Source of the DNA: Lachnospiraceae bacterium
GTDB lineage: Bacteria > Bacillota > Clostridia > Lachnospirales > Lachnospiraceae
Direction: 5' to 3'
NCBI GenBank assembly: GCA_017441585.1
Contig: JAFRWW010000043.1
Location: forward strand, 1 to 64,000
Length of the DNA stretch: 64,000 nt
Part shown: positions 1 through 7,812 of the stretch, in pieces
How positions within the stretch are numbered: the stretch's first letter is position 1
How the letters are laid out: every line of letters starts with the position of its first letter
Notes under the pieces: generated by a model
Told to the model about the DNA's origin: nothing
The model's database searches: none
The model's input: the letters and a program-made list of their open reading frames with translations, nothing else
Translations under genes and position numbers: made by a program

Positions 1-560
1 GAAGTGTTGGCTGCCTGAGCTGCCTGCCATGCCTTAAGAGCATCTGCCTTAGCCAGCTGTGAAGCCTGCCACTCACCAAGCCATGCGCTCTTTGCAAGCT
101 GAGCTGCCTGGAAATCTGCTACTGAAGTATCAGCTGCCTGAGCTGCCTGCCATGCCTTAAGATCGGCTGCCTTTGCAAGCTGCTTTGCCTGGAAATCTGC
201 TACTGAAGTATCAGCTGCCTGAGCTGCCTGCCATGCCTTAAGCTGCTCTGCCTTAGCCAGCTGGCCTGCCTGGAACTCAGCTACTGAAGAATTACCTACC
301 TGAGCTGCCTGCCATGCTTTAAGATCTGCGCTCTTAGCAAGCTGTGATGCATAGAACTCTGCAAGTGCTGCCTGAGCTGCCTCGTATCTGGCCTGTCCTG
401 CTGCCCTTTCTGCCTCGCCCTTTGCGATCTGTGATGCGTGAAATGCAGCGAGAGACTGGTTAGCATAATACTCTCCCAGTGCATCTGCAGATGCAGGTAC
501 AGCAAATACCAATGATGCCACCGCAGTTGCCAAAGCCATTACAAATAATTTGTTCTTCAT
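1..560 (-). CDS. Secreted Ala/Gln-rich 27-residue-repeat protein (3' end off window)
   Basis: The reading frame starts at an ATG at 560 preceded by an AGGAGG site and stays open to the window edge, so about 186 residues are visible and the C-terminus is missing. Residues 1-25 form a typical signal peptide ending in PASA. After about 50 residues the protein becomes a tandem repeat with a 27-residue (81-bp) period: repeat starts at DNA positions 134, 215 and 296 are exactly 81 bp apart, and one unit (11 to 134) is longer by 14 residues. Each unit carries LKAWQAAQ, then TSVA(D/E)FQA, then QLAKA. The repeats are rich in Ala, Gln, Lys and Trp with regular spacing, which suggests a helical surface or wall-associated protein. 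I do not recognise the family. Confidence 0.85.
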   Translation of the reverse strand, partial: MKNKLFVMALATAVASLVFAVPASADALGEYYANQSLAAFHASQIAKGEAERAAGQARYEAAQAALAEFYASQLAKSADLKAWQAAQVGNSSVAEFQAGQLAKAEQLKAWQAAQAADTSVADFQAKQLAKAADLKAWQAAQAADTSVADFQAAQLAKSAWLGEWQASQLAKADALKAWQAAQAANT

Positions 561-664
561 TCTGATATCCTCCTGATATTCTGCATGAAACACACCGAAA
601 ATCCGTGGCTTATACGTATTTTCGCGGGATGTGATCACACGCCTCTTTTATAAACCCAACAAAC

Positions 665-693
665 ATTATATGATTTTTTAAGCCTTTTGTAAA
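665..693 (-). promoter_or_regulatory. Sigma-A-type promoter for the repeat protein
   Basis: On the minus strand TTTACA (688-693) and a perfect TATAAT (665-670) are separated by 17 bp. The predicted leader before the ATG at 560 is about 98 nt, longer than usual for this window. Confidence 0.75.
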
Positions 694-702
694 TCCCAAA
701 AT

Positions 703-1356
703 TTAATTAACCTTAAATACACCGAACTCATCCTTATAAAGCAGGTTAAGTTCAACCAGATGCTTAAGTGCCGATGAAACCTCGGCAGGTGAGTAATAGA
801 TCCTGGGGATCTTCTTGGAAATGCTCACGCCGTCCATGCCGTCCGGATGCTTAAGCAGCAGATTTATAAGGCTGGTCTCCAGGGCGGATACATTTGCATC
901 GGCTGCTGCTGCGGGTGCTGCTGCGGCTGCTGCCTGAGTGGCCACATTCTGAGCTTCTTCCATGGCTCTGCGACTGTTGGCATGTTCCTCTTCACGGCGT
1001 CTGTTGGCAGCTTCCAGATCCAGCTGAGCCTGCTCTGCCTTCTGTGCAGCTACTTTTTCCTGATCCTCACCACTATGAGGGAATCTCACGGCAGTACCTG
1101 TCGCCGTAACAGCAACCTGATCTATCGTACCCAAAGCGGAAAAGCTGACGCTCACACCGACGATAGCATCAGCCCCCAAAGCTGCCGCTTCTTTGTCAAG
1201 TCTGTCCATGGAATCCGTAACAGCGTTTTTATGAAGCTGTTCGTGAGTAGCGGAGTCCTGAGACTGGCTAACTGAATACAGAACATTACCGAATACAACA
1301 CCAAGAACCTCGGTTATCTGCTTTCCGGGTACACTGTCTGTACTAGTCTTTAACAT
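703..1356 (-). CDS. YbjQ/UPF0145-type domain protein with coiled coil and C-terminal winged-helix-like tail
   Basis: Residues 1 to about 92 match the YbjQ (UPF0145, 'heavy-metal-binding') family: SVPGKQITEVLGVVFGN at the start and LGADAIVGVSVSFSA in the middle. Residues about 95-140 are charged and Ala/Glu-rich, likely a coiled coil, followed by an Ala-rich stretch (about 140-157). The last 60 residues (LETSLINLLLKHPDG onward) look like a small winged-helix module, with a helix pair and KDEFGVFKV strands. Standalone YbjQ proteins are about 105 residues, so this 217-residue form is an extended architecture. An AGGAGGT site lies 7 bp before the ATG. The role of YbjQ proteins is not established; none is assigned here. 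Confidence 0.75.
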   Translation of the reverse strand: MLKTSTDSVPGKQITEVLGVVFGNVLYSVSQSQDSATHEQLHKNAVTDSMDRLDKEAAALGADAIVGVSVSFSALGTIDQVAVTATGTAVRFPHSGEDQEKVAAQKAEQAQLDLEAANRRREEEHANSRRAMEEAQNVATQAAAAAAPAAAADANVSALETSLINLLLKHPDGMDGVSISKKIPRIYYSPAEVSSALKHLVELNLLYKDEFGVFKVN

Positions 1357-1389
1357 ATGCTATACCTCCTCACATAAAAATCTGATAAT

Positions 1390-1418
1390 ATAATAACTTT
1401 AAAAGCATGATTTTGCAA
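1390..1418 (-). promoter_or_regulatory. Sigma-A-type promoter for the YbjQ-type gene
   Basis: Minus strand TTGCAA (1413-1418), 17-bp spacer, TATTAT (1390-1395), about 25 nt upstream of the AGGAGG-preceded ATG at 1356. Confidence 0.7.
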
Positions 1419-1447
1419 GGTTTTTTGTCTAATTTCACGGATTTAGA

Positions 1448-2812
1448 CTAATTTTTAAAAGAATGTATGGGCGCGGGGATGCTTCCCGTCCTGCCGACGA
1501 AAGCATCACAGGAAAAGCTGTTGACCGGCATGATGGGTGCATATCCAAAAAGGCCTCCGAATTCCACAGTGTCTCCCACTTTTTTACCTGCCGCCGGGAT
1601 CACTCTGACAGCCGTGGTCTTCTGATTCACCATGCCTATGGCCATCTCGTCTGCAATGAGTCCTGCGATGGTACTCTCGGATGTATCTCCCGGTATGGCG
1701 ATCATGTCAAGTCCCACTGAGCACACACAGGTCATGGCCTCCAGTTTTTCAAGAGTGAGGGCCCCGGCCTTAACAGCATCTATCATTCCCTGATCCTCGG
1801 ACACGGGGATAAAAGCGCCGGACAGGCCGCCCACATAGGACGAAGCCATGACGCCGCCTTTTTTCACCTGATCATTCAAAAGAGCGAGGGCTGCGGTAGT
1901 GCCAGGAGCTCCTGCGTGTTCAAGACCCATTTCGCAAAGTATATCCGCAACGGAATCGCCGATAGCCGGTGTGGGTGCCAGGGAAAGATCCACTATTCCG
2001 AAGGGGATATTCATCCTTTTGGAGGCTTCCTTTGCCACCAGCTGTCCCACACGGGTAACCTTGAACGCGGTTTTCTTTATGGTCTCGCATAGGGTCTCAA
2101 AGCTTTCCCCTCTCACGTTTTCCAAAGCTCTCTTTACCACGCCGGGGCCGGATACACCAACATTTATAACGGCGTCCGCCTGGGTGACTCCGTGGAAGGC
2201 GCCTGCCATGAAGGGGTTGTCATCGGGAGCATTGCAGAAAACCACAAACTTCATGCACGCCTGTGATGAATTGACCGCATCAAGCGTTGCCGTCTCCTTT
2301 ATCATCTGTCCGATCAGCCTGACGGCATCCATGTTTATACCGCATTTTGTGGAAGCGGCATTCACGCTGGAGCACACTCTGTCAGTGACTTTAAGTGCCT
2401 TGGGGATGGATCTGATCAAAAGCTCGTCCGCCTTTGTCATGGCCTTTGAGACCAGGGCGGAATAACCTCCGATGAGATTTACTCCCACCTCTTTGGCCGC
2501 TTCATCCAGAGTTTTGGCCAGTTCCACAAAATCATCGCTGTTTTTGCAGGCTCCGGCCCCCACCAGGGCAATGGGAGTTACGGATATCCTCTTATTTACA
2601 ATGGGAACGCCGTATTCAGCCTCAATATCGTCTCCTGTCTTTTTCAGATCGCGCGCGGTGGTGGTTATCTTTTCGTATATGTTTTTCTTAAGAGTTTCCA
2701 GATCGCTGTCGGCACAGTCCAGCAGGCTGATCCCCAGTGTGATGGTCCTCACATCCAGGTTTTCATGCTCGATCATGCGGTTTGTCTCTGCTACTTCATA
2801 TATATTTATCAT
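1448..2812 (-). CDS. UPF0210 (DUF711/PFL-like) family protein
   Basis: This 454-residue protein has the hallmarks of the UPF0210/DUF711 family: [20 protein letters not shown] near the N-terminus, the Gly-rich [15 protein letters not shown] segment, and [11 protein letters not shown] in the middle. I chose the ATG at 2812 (MINIYEV) over a GTG three codons upstream because the GTG sits almost on top of the AGGAAA site while the ATG is spaced normally and matches the family N-terminus. It follows the ACT-domain gene by 57 bp on the same strand, a pairing that recurs in Firmicutes (UPF0237 plus UPF0210). The biochemical function is unknown; the partner suggests ligand-sensing or amino-acid-linked metabolism, as inference only. 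Confidence 0.9.
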   Translation of the reverse strand: MINIYEVAETNRMIEHENLDVRTITLGISLLDCADSDLETLKKNIYEKITTTARDLKKTGDDIEAEYGVPIVNKRISVTPIALVGAGACKNSDDFVELAKTLDEAAKEVGVNLIGGYSALVSKAMTKADELLIRSIPKALKVTDRVCSSVNAASTKCGINMDAVRLIGQMIKETATLDAVNSSQACMKFVVFCNAPDDNPFMAGAFHGVTQADAVINVGVSGPGVVKRALENVRGESFETLCETIKKTAFKVTRVGQLVAKEASKRMNIPFGIVDLSLAPTPAIGDSVADILCEMGLEHAGAPGTTAALALLNDQVKKGGVMASSYVGGLSGAFIPVSEDQGMIDAVKAGALTLEKLEAMTCVCSVGLDMIAIPGDTSESTIAGLIADEMAIGMVNQKTTAVRVIPAAGKKVGDTVEFGGLFGYAPIMPVNSFSCDAFVGRTGSIPAPIHSFKN

Positions 2813-2869
2813 AGGGGTCACTTTCCTGTTATCAGATTGATTATTATTTCAGTTTACAAAGAATACATT

Positions 2870-3142
2870 TTAAATCCGGTGCATCATATCGAAGATATCT
2901 TCACTCTGGCAGTTGATGACGCAGCCTATCTCCTCGCCTATCTGTGCCAGCTCGTGGGCGGCTTCCTTAATGGGCTTTGGCGAAGCGCTCATATCCACCA
3001 CCATCATCATGTTAAAATAACCTCCTGTTATGGTCTGGGATATATCTAGTATGTTTATCTGATTATTGGCAAAATAGGTACATACCTTCGCTATGATGCC
3101 CACGGCATCTTTTCCTACTACCGTCACTATGGTTTTTTTCAT
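2870..3142 (-). CDS. ACT-domain protein, UPF0237 family
   Basis: A 90-residue single ACT domain: MKKTIVTVVGKDAVGIIAKV is the usual beta-alpha start and FNMMMVVDM the second strand pair. ACT domains bind small ligands, often amino acids, and the UPF0237 group resembles the ACT half of the GcvR regulator. A GAGGAG site precedes the ATG. It lies 44 bp downstream of the MBL-fold gene and 57 bp upstream of the UPF0210 gene, so the three probably form one operon. Length and sequence are normal for the family. Confidence 0.9.
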   Translation of the reverse strand: MKKTIVTVVGKDAVGIIAKVCTYFANNQINILDISQTITGGYFNMMMVVDMSASPKPIKEAAHELAQIGEEIGCVINCQSEDIFDMMHRI

Positions 3143-3186
3143 TTTTTTCTCCTCTGTATCGATATATTTTTCAGCAATGCATGTTC

Positions 3187-3984
3187 TTAAAAATTTACCA
3201 CCTTTGATGGCTCAAAACGGGATGCGATACGAATCTTAAAATCCTTTGCCTTATAAGGGGTATCGCTCATATCCACTTCGAGCCTTACCGTTTCATAGGC
3301 CAGGTCTTCGTAATTGTTTTCCTGGGACAGATGTCCGAGATATATTTCCTTGATATTGTCATTGAGTACCTGGGAAAGGAGCCTTCCGGCATTTTCATTT
3401 GACAGATGGCCTTTTTTGCCCAGTATCCTTTGCTTTAGTTCATAGGGGTAGGAACCTGTCTCCAGCATCCTGATGTCGTGATTGGCTTCAAGCAGGAGGA
3501 AATCCAGTCCTTTGAGCTGTTTAATGATGTAGTCATCGTAGTATCCAAGATCTGTCATCACTGCGCCACAGCTTTTGTTATTTCCTATGCGGTATGCCAC
3601 GGGCTGGGCGGCGTCATGGGATATCCTCACGGGTTTGATGTTAAGGTCGCCTATGGTGAAATGCTCGTCTTCTTTGACGTCGACAAACAGTCCATCGGGG
3701 ATCTTTCCGGCTTTTGATGAAGTGAGGATGGCCTCTCTGGTGCCTTCGGTAGTGTATATGGGGATACCGTAGCGTCTGGCCATGACTCCGAGGCCGGAAA
3801 TATGGTCGGTGTGTTCATGGGTCACCAGGATACCGGAGAGTTCGTCCGGTTCTATGCCGAGTTCGTTGAGGCCGTTTTTGATGCGTTTACCGCTGATGCC
3901 GGCGTCGATGATCAGGTGGGTGTTGTCGGTGCCCATGTATATGCAGTTTCCTGAACTGCCGCTTGCTATGGAGCAGAATCTCAT
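3187..3984 (-). CDS. Metallo-beta-lactamase-fold hydrolase, YycJ/WalJ type
   Basis: A 265-residue protein beginning MRFCSIASGSSGNC, the typical start of the YycJ/WalJ group. The zinc motif HEHTDH (residues 56-61) and later metal ligands (HD in RISHDAAQP, and GHLSQ) are present, so it should be an active two-metal hydrolase, probably a nuclease by family analogy. I chose the ATG at 3984 because AAGGA lies 6 bp upstream and the family begins here; the open frame runs 23 codons further upstream into repeat DNA. In many Firmicutes this gene belongs to the walRK locus, but no two-component system is visible here. It heads the operon with the ACT and UPF0210 genes. Confidence 0.88.
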   Translation of the reverse strand: MRFCSIASGSSGNCIYMGTDNTHLIIDAGISGKRIKNGLNELGIEPDELSGILVTHEHTDHISGLGVMARRYGIPIYTTEGTREAILTSSKAGKIPDGLFVDVKEDEHFTIGDLNIKPVRISHDAAQPVAYRIGNNKSCGAVMTDLGYYDDYIIKQLKGLDFLLLEANHDIRMLETGSYPYELKQRILGKKGHLSNENAGRLLSQVLNDNIKEIYLGHLSQENNYEDLAYETVRLEVDMSDTPYKAKDFKIRIASRFEPSKVVNF

Positions 3985-4039
3985 GATTATCCTTTCATGT
4001 ATTATTGAAATTTTACGATTTACTTCGGATCGCGGTACA

Positions 4040-4170
4040 TCTAGATCTGACACGGCTCAGTCTTAGATCTATGCTTCGCTTCGGTCGCTGTGCATCTGGA
4101 TCTGACACGGCTCAGTACTGGATTTACGATCCGCTTCGGGTCTTGTACATCGCTCCTGACACGGCTCAGT
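4040..4170. repeat. Three direct repeats of about 55 bp
   Basis: The 15-bp core CTGACACGGCTCAGT occurs at 4047, 4102 and 4156, giving periods of 55 and 54 bp. Between cores the units keep a shared pattern (GCTTCG, TCGC, GTACATC or GTGCATC). Each core can fold as a small CTGA/TCAG hairpin. The array lies in the leader of the MBL-fold gene and ends about 60 bp from its start codon, so it would be transcribed if the promoter lies upstream of 4170. I see no coding potential kept across the units. Confidence 0.75.
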
Positions 4171-4174
4171 CATC

Positions 4175-4353
4175 ACTAAGCTCAAACTTCGCCTCATGGC
4201 AAGTCCGCGCCCCGTTACCGAAAATCGTATTTAATTTAGTGTTATAAGTAGGTTGAGCACGATTTTCTCCCTTGCGCGGACTAATCGGCTCGTTTGCACT
4301 AAGTGAGACTGGCTAATTGTGTCATACGCGAGTACAAGCACCCTCAGCTTAGT
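4175..4353. other. Nested long-range stem structure, possible structured RNA or leader
   Basis: Three perfect stems nest inside each other. ACTAAGCT (4175-4182) pairs with AGCTTAGT (4346-4353). AGTCCGCGC (4202-4210) pairs with GCGCGGACT (4274-4282). GAAAATCGT (4220-4228) pairs with ACGATTTTC (4259-4267). The middle and inner stems are 9 bp each and enclose a 30-nt loop; the internal loop between them is nearly symmetrical (9 and 6 nt). The chance of three such nested perfect stems within 180 bp is low. It could be an RNA leader of the MBL-fold gene on the minus strand or an independent RNA. I do not recognise it as RNase P, tmRNA, 6S or a known riboswitch. Confidence 0.5.
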
Positions 4354-4357
4354 TAAA

Positions 4358-4379
4358 TTTAACGATCTATAACGTTAAA
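4358..4379. promoter_or_regulatory. Inverted repeat, operator-like
   Basis: TTTAACG and CGTTAAA form a perfect 7-bp inverted repeat separated by 8 bp. It lies immediately outside the nested stems, where a promoter for a minus-strand leader would be expected. No clear -35/-10 pair was found, so a regulator-binding site is only a suggestion. Confidence 0.35.
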
Positions 4380-4434
4380 TCCATTTCAGTAAATTACTAA
4401 AACTTCCCACTTGATGATAAAATAGGCAATTTAT

Positions 4435-4460
4435 GTCATTCTGAGCGTAGCGAAGAATCT
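4435..4460. repeat. Mosaic stem-loop element, short form (ATTCT/AGAAT type)
   Basis: Starts GTCATTCTGAGC and ends GCGAAGAATCT; the outer arms ATTCT and AGAAT are complementary, as are CGTAGCG-type inner bases in part. It is a minimal member of the family described at 4500-4685. Confidence 0.75.
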
Positions 4461-4499
4461 TTATAAAGATGACCTTTTTAAATCCTTTAACTCTTTCAG

Positions 4500-4685
4500 G
4501 ATCCTTCCTGTTGCTTCGCAATCCCTCGATTTTCATCCTACGGGGGCGCTAAACGTCCGGGGGACGTTTGTTCAGCGCCGACCGAAGCGGAGCGTAGACA
4601 CACGAAGTGGTGGATTCCTTAGGATATCCCGGGGCGGCATCACATCATTTCATGATGTGATCAGCGTCGTTTCACTCAGGATGAC
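4500..4685. repeat. Mosaic stem-loop element, long form (ATCCT/AGGAT type)
   Basis: The ends GATCCTTC and CTCAGGATGAC are the family termini. Inside, in order, are a GTTGC/GCAA(T) hairpin, the 83-bp module 4542-4624 (with stems GGCGCT/AGCGCC and AAACGTCC/GGACGTTT), and a hairpin ATCACATCAT/ATGATGTGAT (4639-4648 and 4652-4661). The 83-bp module is present again, base for base, in the opposite orientation at 21497-21579. Confidence 0.8.
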
Positions 4686-4713
4686 ATGTGGGAAGTTTTA
4701 GTAAATTATATAT

Positions 4714-7011
4714 TTAAGTCAACAAATCTGTCTCGGACACATCAACTTCAGTGGTATCCGGTTCGGAGGCCGGGGGCTCAGGGGCAGGAGGCTCGGGAGG
4801 GAGTTCATCAGTGCCGTTTACCCATTTGATGGTGAGGTTGTCGCCTTCTTCGATGGGGGCGGAGAATTCGGTGCGGTAGCCGTTTCTGGCCACGGCCACG
4901 AGTACTCCTGCGGGCTTTTTAAGGTCAAAGTCGATCCTGTCCATGATGTCCACAAATACATAGGAAGATTTCCCTGTCAGTTCCAGTGGCAGGCCGTTGG
5001 CAGTCACATGGATCTTCTTTTCTTCTATTGGTTCAGGTGGTGTTTCCGGTTTAGAGCCCACAGCCACTCTGATAAGGCGTCCGTCGGGAGCCTTTACCCA
5101 CTGTATCTGTTCGCCGGGGCCGCTGACCATATCTTTCATCTCATCGGGAAGATGGGCTCTTTCCACATCACCTTCTTCTCCGGGAGGGAGATTTTCAAAT
5201 TTCTGGGCGTTCAGGGCTGCGTCATAATCATAATCGGAAAGCTTCTGTTCTTCCATGGTCCATTTTACGTCAAAGTTCTCATAGACCTTTTCATCCATGG
5301 AGGATCGTTTGTTATTGACATAGACATTCATGCCGTCCATGAGTTTTACATCCATGAACTCCACTATCTGTTCTATTGTATAATAGGGTAAGAGTTTTAT
5401 GATGTCATGATCCTGTATGGAATAAAACTCTGATTCCAGTTTTCCGTTTACCTGGGCGAATTTGGGCAGTTCCACCTTCTTATCGTTTACCACCACCACT
5501 ATCTTTGAATTGAACTCTGGCAACTGGCCGATGGTCAGATGGCCGGCTTCTCCTGCGGTGGATTCCTTTACTTCGATCTTGTCACCGGCGGATATGGGAG
5601 TATTGATATCTGCAGCATTTCCGTTTACGGTGATGACTGCAGCTTCGCCGGGGGCGCCTCTTTGTATCTTTTCCTTATCATTTATCGTGTACGTAAGGGA
5701 TGCTCCCCTTCTGGGGAATAGATATTCATTGGGGAAATCAGCCTGCATGGCAGCGTCCACCACCAGCAGATGATTATTGTCATACAGTTTTATCTGCTTT
5801 CCGTTAAAGGAGACAAAGATGAAATTATTGGACTGGTCATAGAAATTAAGGCAGATACCTATGGGCGTCACAAAAAGAGAATCCTTTTTACAGCCTGCGC
5901 ATTCATATTCTATCTTGCCCATGACTTCCTCGCCGCGAAGAGCCACTCTTTCAGGCGCTATACCCAAAGCTTTGGACAGGGCCTTTGTGTAACCGGCGAT
6001 CTTGCCGCCGCCTCCCACTACAAAAACGGCTGATACGGATTTGCCGCCGTTCAGTTCCTTAAGCTTAAGGGCCACTTCCTTAGCCATATCTTCAACTACC
6101 GGAGCAGTTATTTTATGAACGGCGGAGGGTGTTATTTTTTGAGACAGGCCCATTATATCTTTATAGGAAATAGATCCGCTCTTACCGCCTGCGGCCAGTT
6201 TAATCTTTTCAGCAGTGGCGAAGTCCACCAGAAGGCTCTGGGCTATGGCTTCCGTAAGCCTGTCGCCTGCAGTAGGGATCATTCCGTAGGCCACCACACT
6301 GCCGTCTCTGGTGATACATATATCGGAAGTGCCGGCGCCCACATCCAAAAGGGCTATATTCAGCATGCGGAAATTAAGGGGAATGGCCACCTTAATGGCT
6401 GCGATGGGCTCCAGTGTCAGGTTAACAACCGTGAGTCCTGCCATATCCACAGCCTTATACAGTCCGTCCACCACGTCATCAGGCAAAAAGGTGGCGATGA
6501 TCTCGGCACCTATGCTGCGGCACTTATGGTTTTCAAGTGTTGACATAGGGGAATTGTTTAGATAATACCTGGTAACCGTATATCCAACACAATAGAATTT
6601 TATGTCTGAATCCTTCTTCTCATTAAGCTTTTCGTAGGATTTTTCGACGCCGAGAAGATCCAGGGCATATATCATTTCCCGATTTACGGTGACATCTTCC
6701 TCAAACTCCTGAGTCACCTGAACAGTGACGGTACGCAGGACTCTGCCTGCCGCCGCTATGCATACCTCGTTAAGGTTCACCCCCAGAGTTTCCTCCAGTT
6801 CATTTTTTACATCCTTAACGGTAGCACCGACTGCGGCTATGTCATGTATCTGTCCGTCCAGCATGGACCGGCTGCTGTGTTCTCTGACCTTTTGTCCTAT
6901 TACATGGAAGATATCGTTCTCCAGATAACCCACCGTGCCGACTACGCTTCTGGTACCTATATCAAGTCCGAATACAAACTGTCCGGAATGTTTTTGTTTT
7001 CTAGATGCCAT
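4714..7011 (-). CDS. FtsA-like actin-fold ATPase with long C-terminal extension
   Basis: Residues 1 to about 400 have the FtsA/actin fold: phosphate-1 motif FGLDIGTRSVVG (about 14-25), an SHS2-like insert (VCIAAAGRVLRTVTVQ, about 83-98), phosphate-2 motif LLDVGAGTSDICI (221-233) and adenosine motif VFVVGGGGKIAGY (329-341). FtsA itself is about 420 residues; this protein has 765. The extra C-terminal half contains several strand-turn patterns of the form VxVNG or VVVNDKK followed by a hydrophobic/acidic strand, which I read as possible repeated beta-grasp-like modules. It ends in a Pro/Glu-rich tail. No ftsZ or divisome gene is adjacent; it follows coaE by 15 bp. A role at the membrane in division or envelope assembly is plausible but inferred. 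The ATG at 7011 has a GAGAGG site. Confidence 0.85.
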   Translation of the reverse strand: MASRKQKHSGQFVFGLDIGTRSVVGTVGYLENDIFHVIGQKVREHSSRSMLDGQIHDIAAVGATVKDVKNELEETLGVNLNEVCIAAAGRVLRTVTVQVTQEFEEDVTVNREMIYALDLLGVEKSYEKLNEKKDSDIKFYCVGYTVTRYYLNNSPMSTLENHKCRSIGAEIIATFLPDDVVDGLYKAVDMAGLTVVNLTLEPIAAIKVAIPLNFRMLNIALLDVGAGTSDICITRDGSVVAYGMIPTAGDRLTEAIAQSLLVDFATAEKIKLAAGGKSGSISYKDIMGLSQKITPSAVHKITAPVVEDMAKEVALKLKELNGGKSVSAVFVVGGGGKIAGYTKALSKALGIAPERVALRGEEVMGKIEYECAGCKKDSLFVTPIGICLNFYDQSNNFIFVSFNGKQIKLYDNNHLLVVDAAMQADFPNEYLFPRRGASLTYTINDKEKIQRGAPGEAAVITVNGNAADINTPISAGDKIEVKESTAGEAGHLTIGQLPEFNSKIVVVVNDKKVELPKFAQVNGKLESEFYSIQDHDIIKLLPYYTIEQIVEFMDVKLMDGMNVYVNNKRSSMDEKVYENFDVKWTMEEQKLSDYDYDAALNAQKFENLPPGEEGDVERAHLPDEMKDMVSGPGEQIQWVKAPDGRLIRVAVGSKPETPPEPIEEKKIHVTANGLPLELTGKSSYVFVDIMDRIDFDLKKPAGVLVAVARNGYRTEFSAPIEEGDNLTIKWVNGTDELPPEPPAPEPPASEPDTTEVDVSETDLLT

Positions 7012-7026
7012 CCTTACCTCTCGTAA

Positions 7027-7632
7027 TCAAATGTTCACCAAAAGAGCATCCACTGCCTTTTCGGTATCGGAAAAATTTCCGTTATTATCAATGATAATAT
7101 CACATAATCTTCGAAGTTCCAAATCCGACTCCTGATTTTTTAAAATACTATCTGTTTTTTCATATGAATAACCTCTGGAGTATTTTAATCGTTCCCGCCG
7201 GTTTTCATATGAGACATAAACGTACCAGCATTCATCACAGGAGTTATTCAATCCACTCTTGAATAACAGAGCTGATTCTATAACCAATAAATTGCAATCG
7301 TTGTTGTGGTTTTCACGAAAAAATCTCACCTCTTTTTCAACGAAATCGATAACAGCTCCGTGAATTATCTTATTAACACTTGACAGCAGTGTCGCATTTG
7401 ACTCATTAAAAATGATGTCTGCCATCTTCGCTCTGTCGATCTCTCCGTCTTCTTTCAGACATTCTTTACCCAGCAATTCAACAATTGATCCATAACACAT
7501 GTTGCCTTTCATTGTCAAACCGGCAGCGATAAGATCTGTCTTGAGTGCAATGGCTCCAAACTCCCTAACCAGGTAGTCTGCGACCTGTGTTTTGCCTGAA
7601 CCGACCATTCCGGTCAAGCCTATGACTTTCAT
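7027..7632 (-). CDS. coaE: Dephospho-CoA kinase
   Basis: CoaE phosphorylates the ribose 3'-hydroxyl of dephospho-CoA in the last step of CoA synthesis. The P-loop GMVGSGKT is at residues 8-15 (where many family members have GGIGSGKS), followed by IDRAKMADIIF and IIHGAVIDFVEKEV, which match the CoaE core. I chose the ATG at 7632 because GGAGG lies 5 bp upstream; an ATG four codons earlier overlaps that site. The protein is 201 residues, normal for the family. It lies between polA and the FtsA-like gene; polA-coaE adjacency is common in Firmicutes. Confidence 0.9.
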   Translation of the reverse strand: MKVIGLTGMVGSGKTQVADYLVREFGAIALKTDLIAAGLTMKGNMCYGSIVELLGKECLKEDGEIDRAKMADIIFNESNATLLSSVNKIIHGAVIDFVEKEVRFFRENHNNDCNLLVIESALLFKSGLNNSCDECWYVYVSYENRRERLKYSRGYSYEKTDSILKNQESDLELRRLCDIIIDNNGNFSDTEKAVDALLVNI

Positions 7633-7812
7633 AAAGTCCTCCATTTATATATCGTATGTGTTTTACGATTTTTGTCAGAATTCTTCGATAACGGTTGAAA
7701 TAATTTAGTCCGGTAAACTGTTGATAACTTATTGATACTGTTGAAATGTAACTAATGACATTTAATCCGTTTTTGATAACTTTAATATTTCGGTAGTAAT
7801 AAATCTTTTCTG

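Larger units (their letters stand above)
4390..4708. repeat. Non-coding element bounded by 21-bp inverted repeats, containing two stem-loop mosaic units
   Basis: The left end (4390-4410) and the reverse complement of the right end (4688-4708) agree at 20 of 21 bases around ACTAAAACTTCCCAC. The 319-bp interior has no gene and holds two units of the dispersed mosaic stem-loop family, at 4435-4460 and 4500-4685. Terminal inverted repeats plus no coding capacity resemble a miniature mobile element, but I see no clear target-site duplication. It starts 6 bp downstream of the FtsA-like stop codon, so the right repeat may also serve as that gene's 3' hairpin arm. Confidence 0.6.

Noticed and set aside
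3985-4053. 23-codon N-terminal extension of the MBL-fold protein
   Set aside because: It reads into repeat DNA, lacks a ribosome binding site, and the internal ATG matches the family start.
4040-4170. Group II intron domain V, because GAGCCGTGTC resembles its start on the minus strand
   Set aside because: The paired half with the conserved AGC/GTT bulge pattern is missing and the core is tandemly repeated.
4202-4282. RNase P or tmRNA candidate because of AAGTCCGCGC and a long stem
   Set aside because: The universally conserved RNase P segments and the tmRNA ends are not present; only the stem pattern remains.
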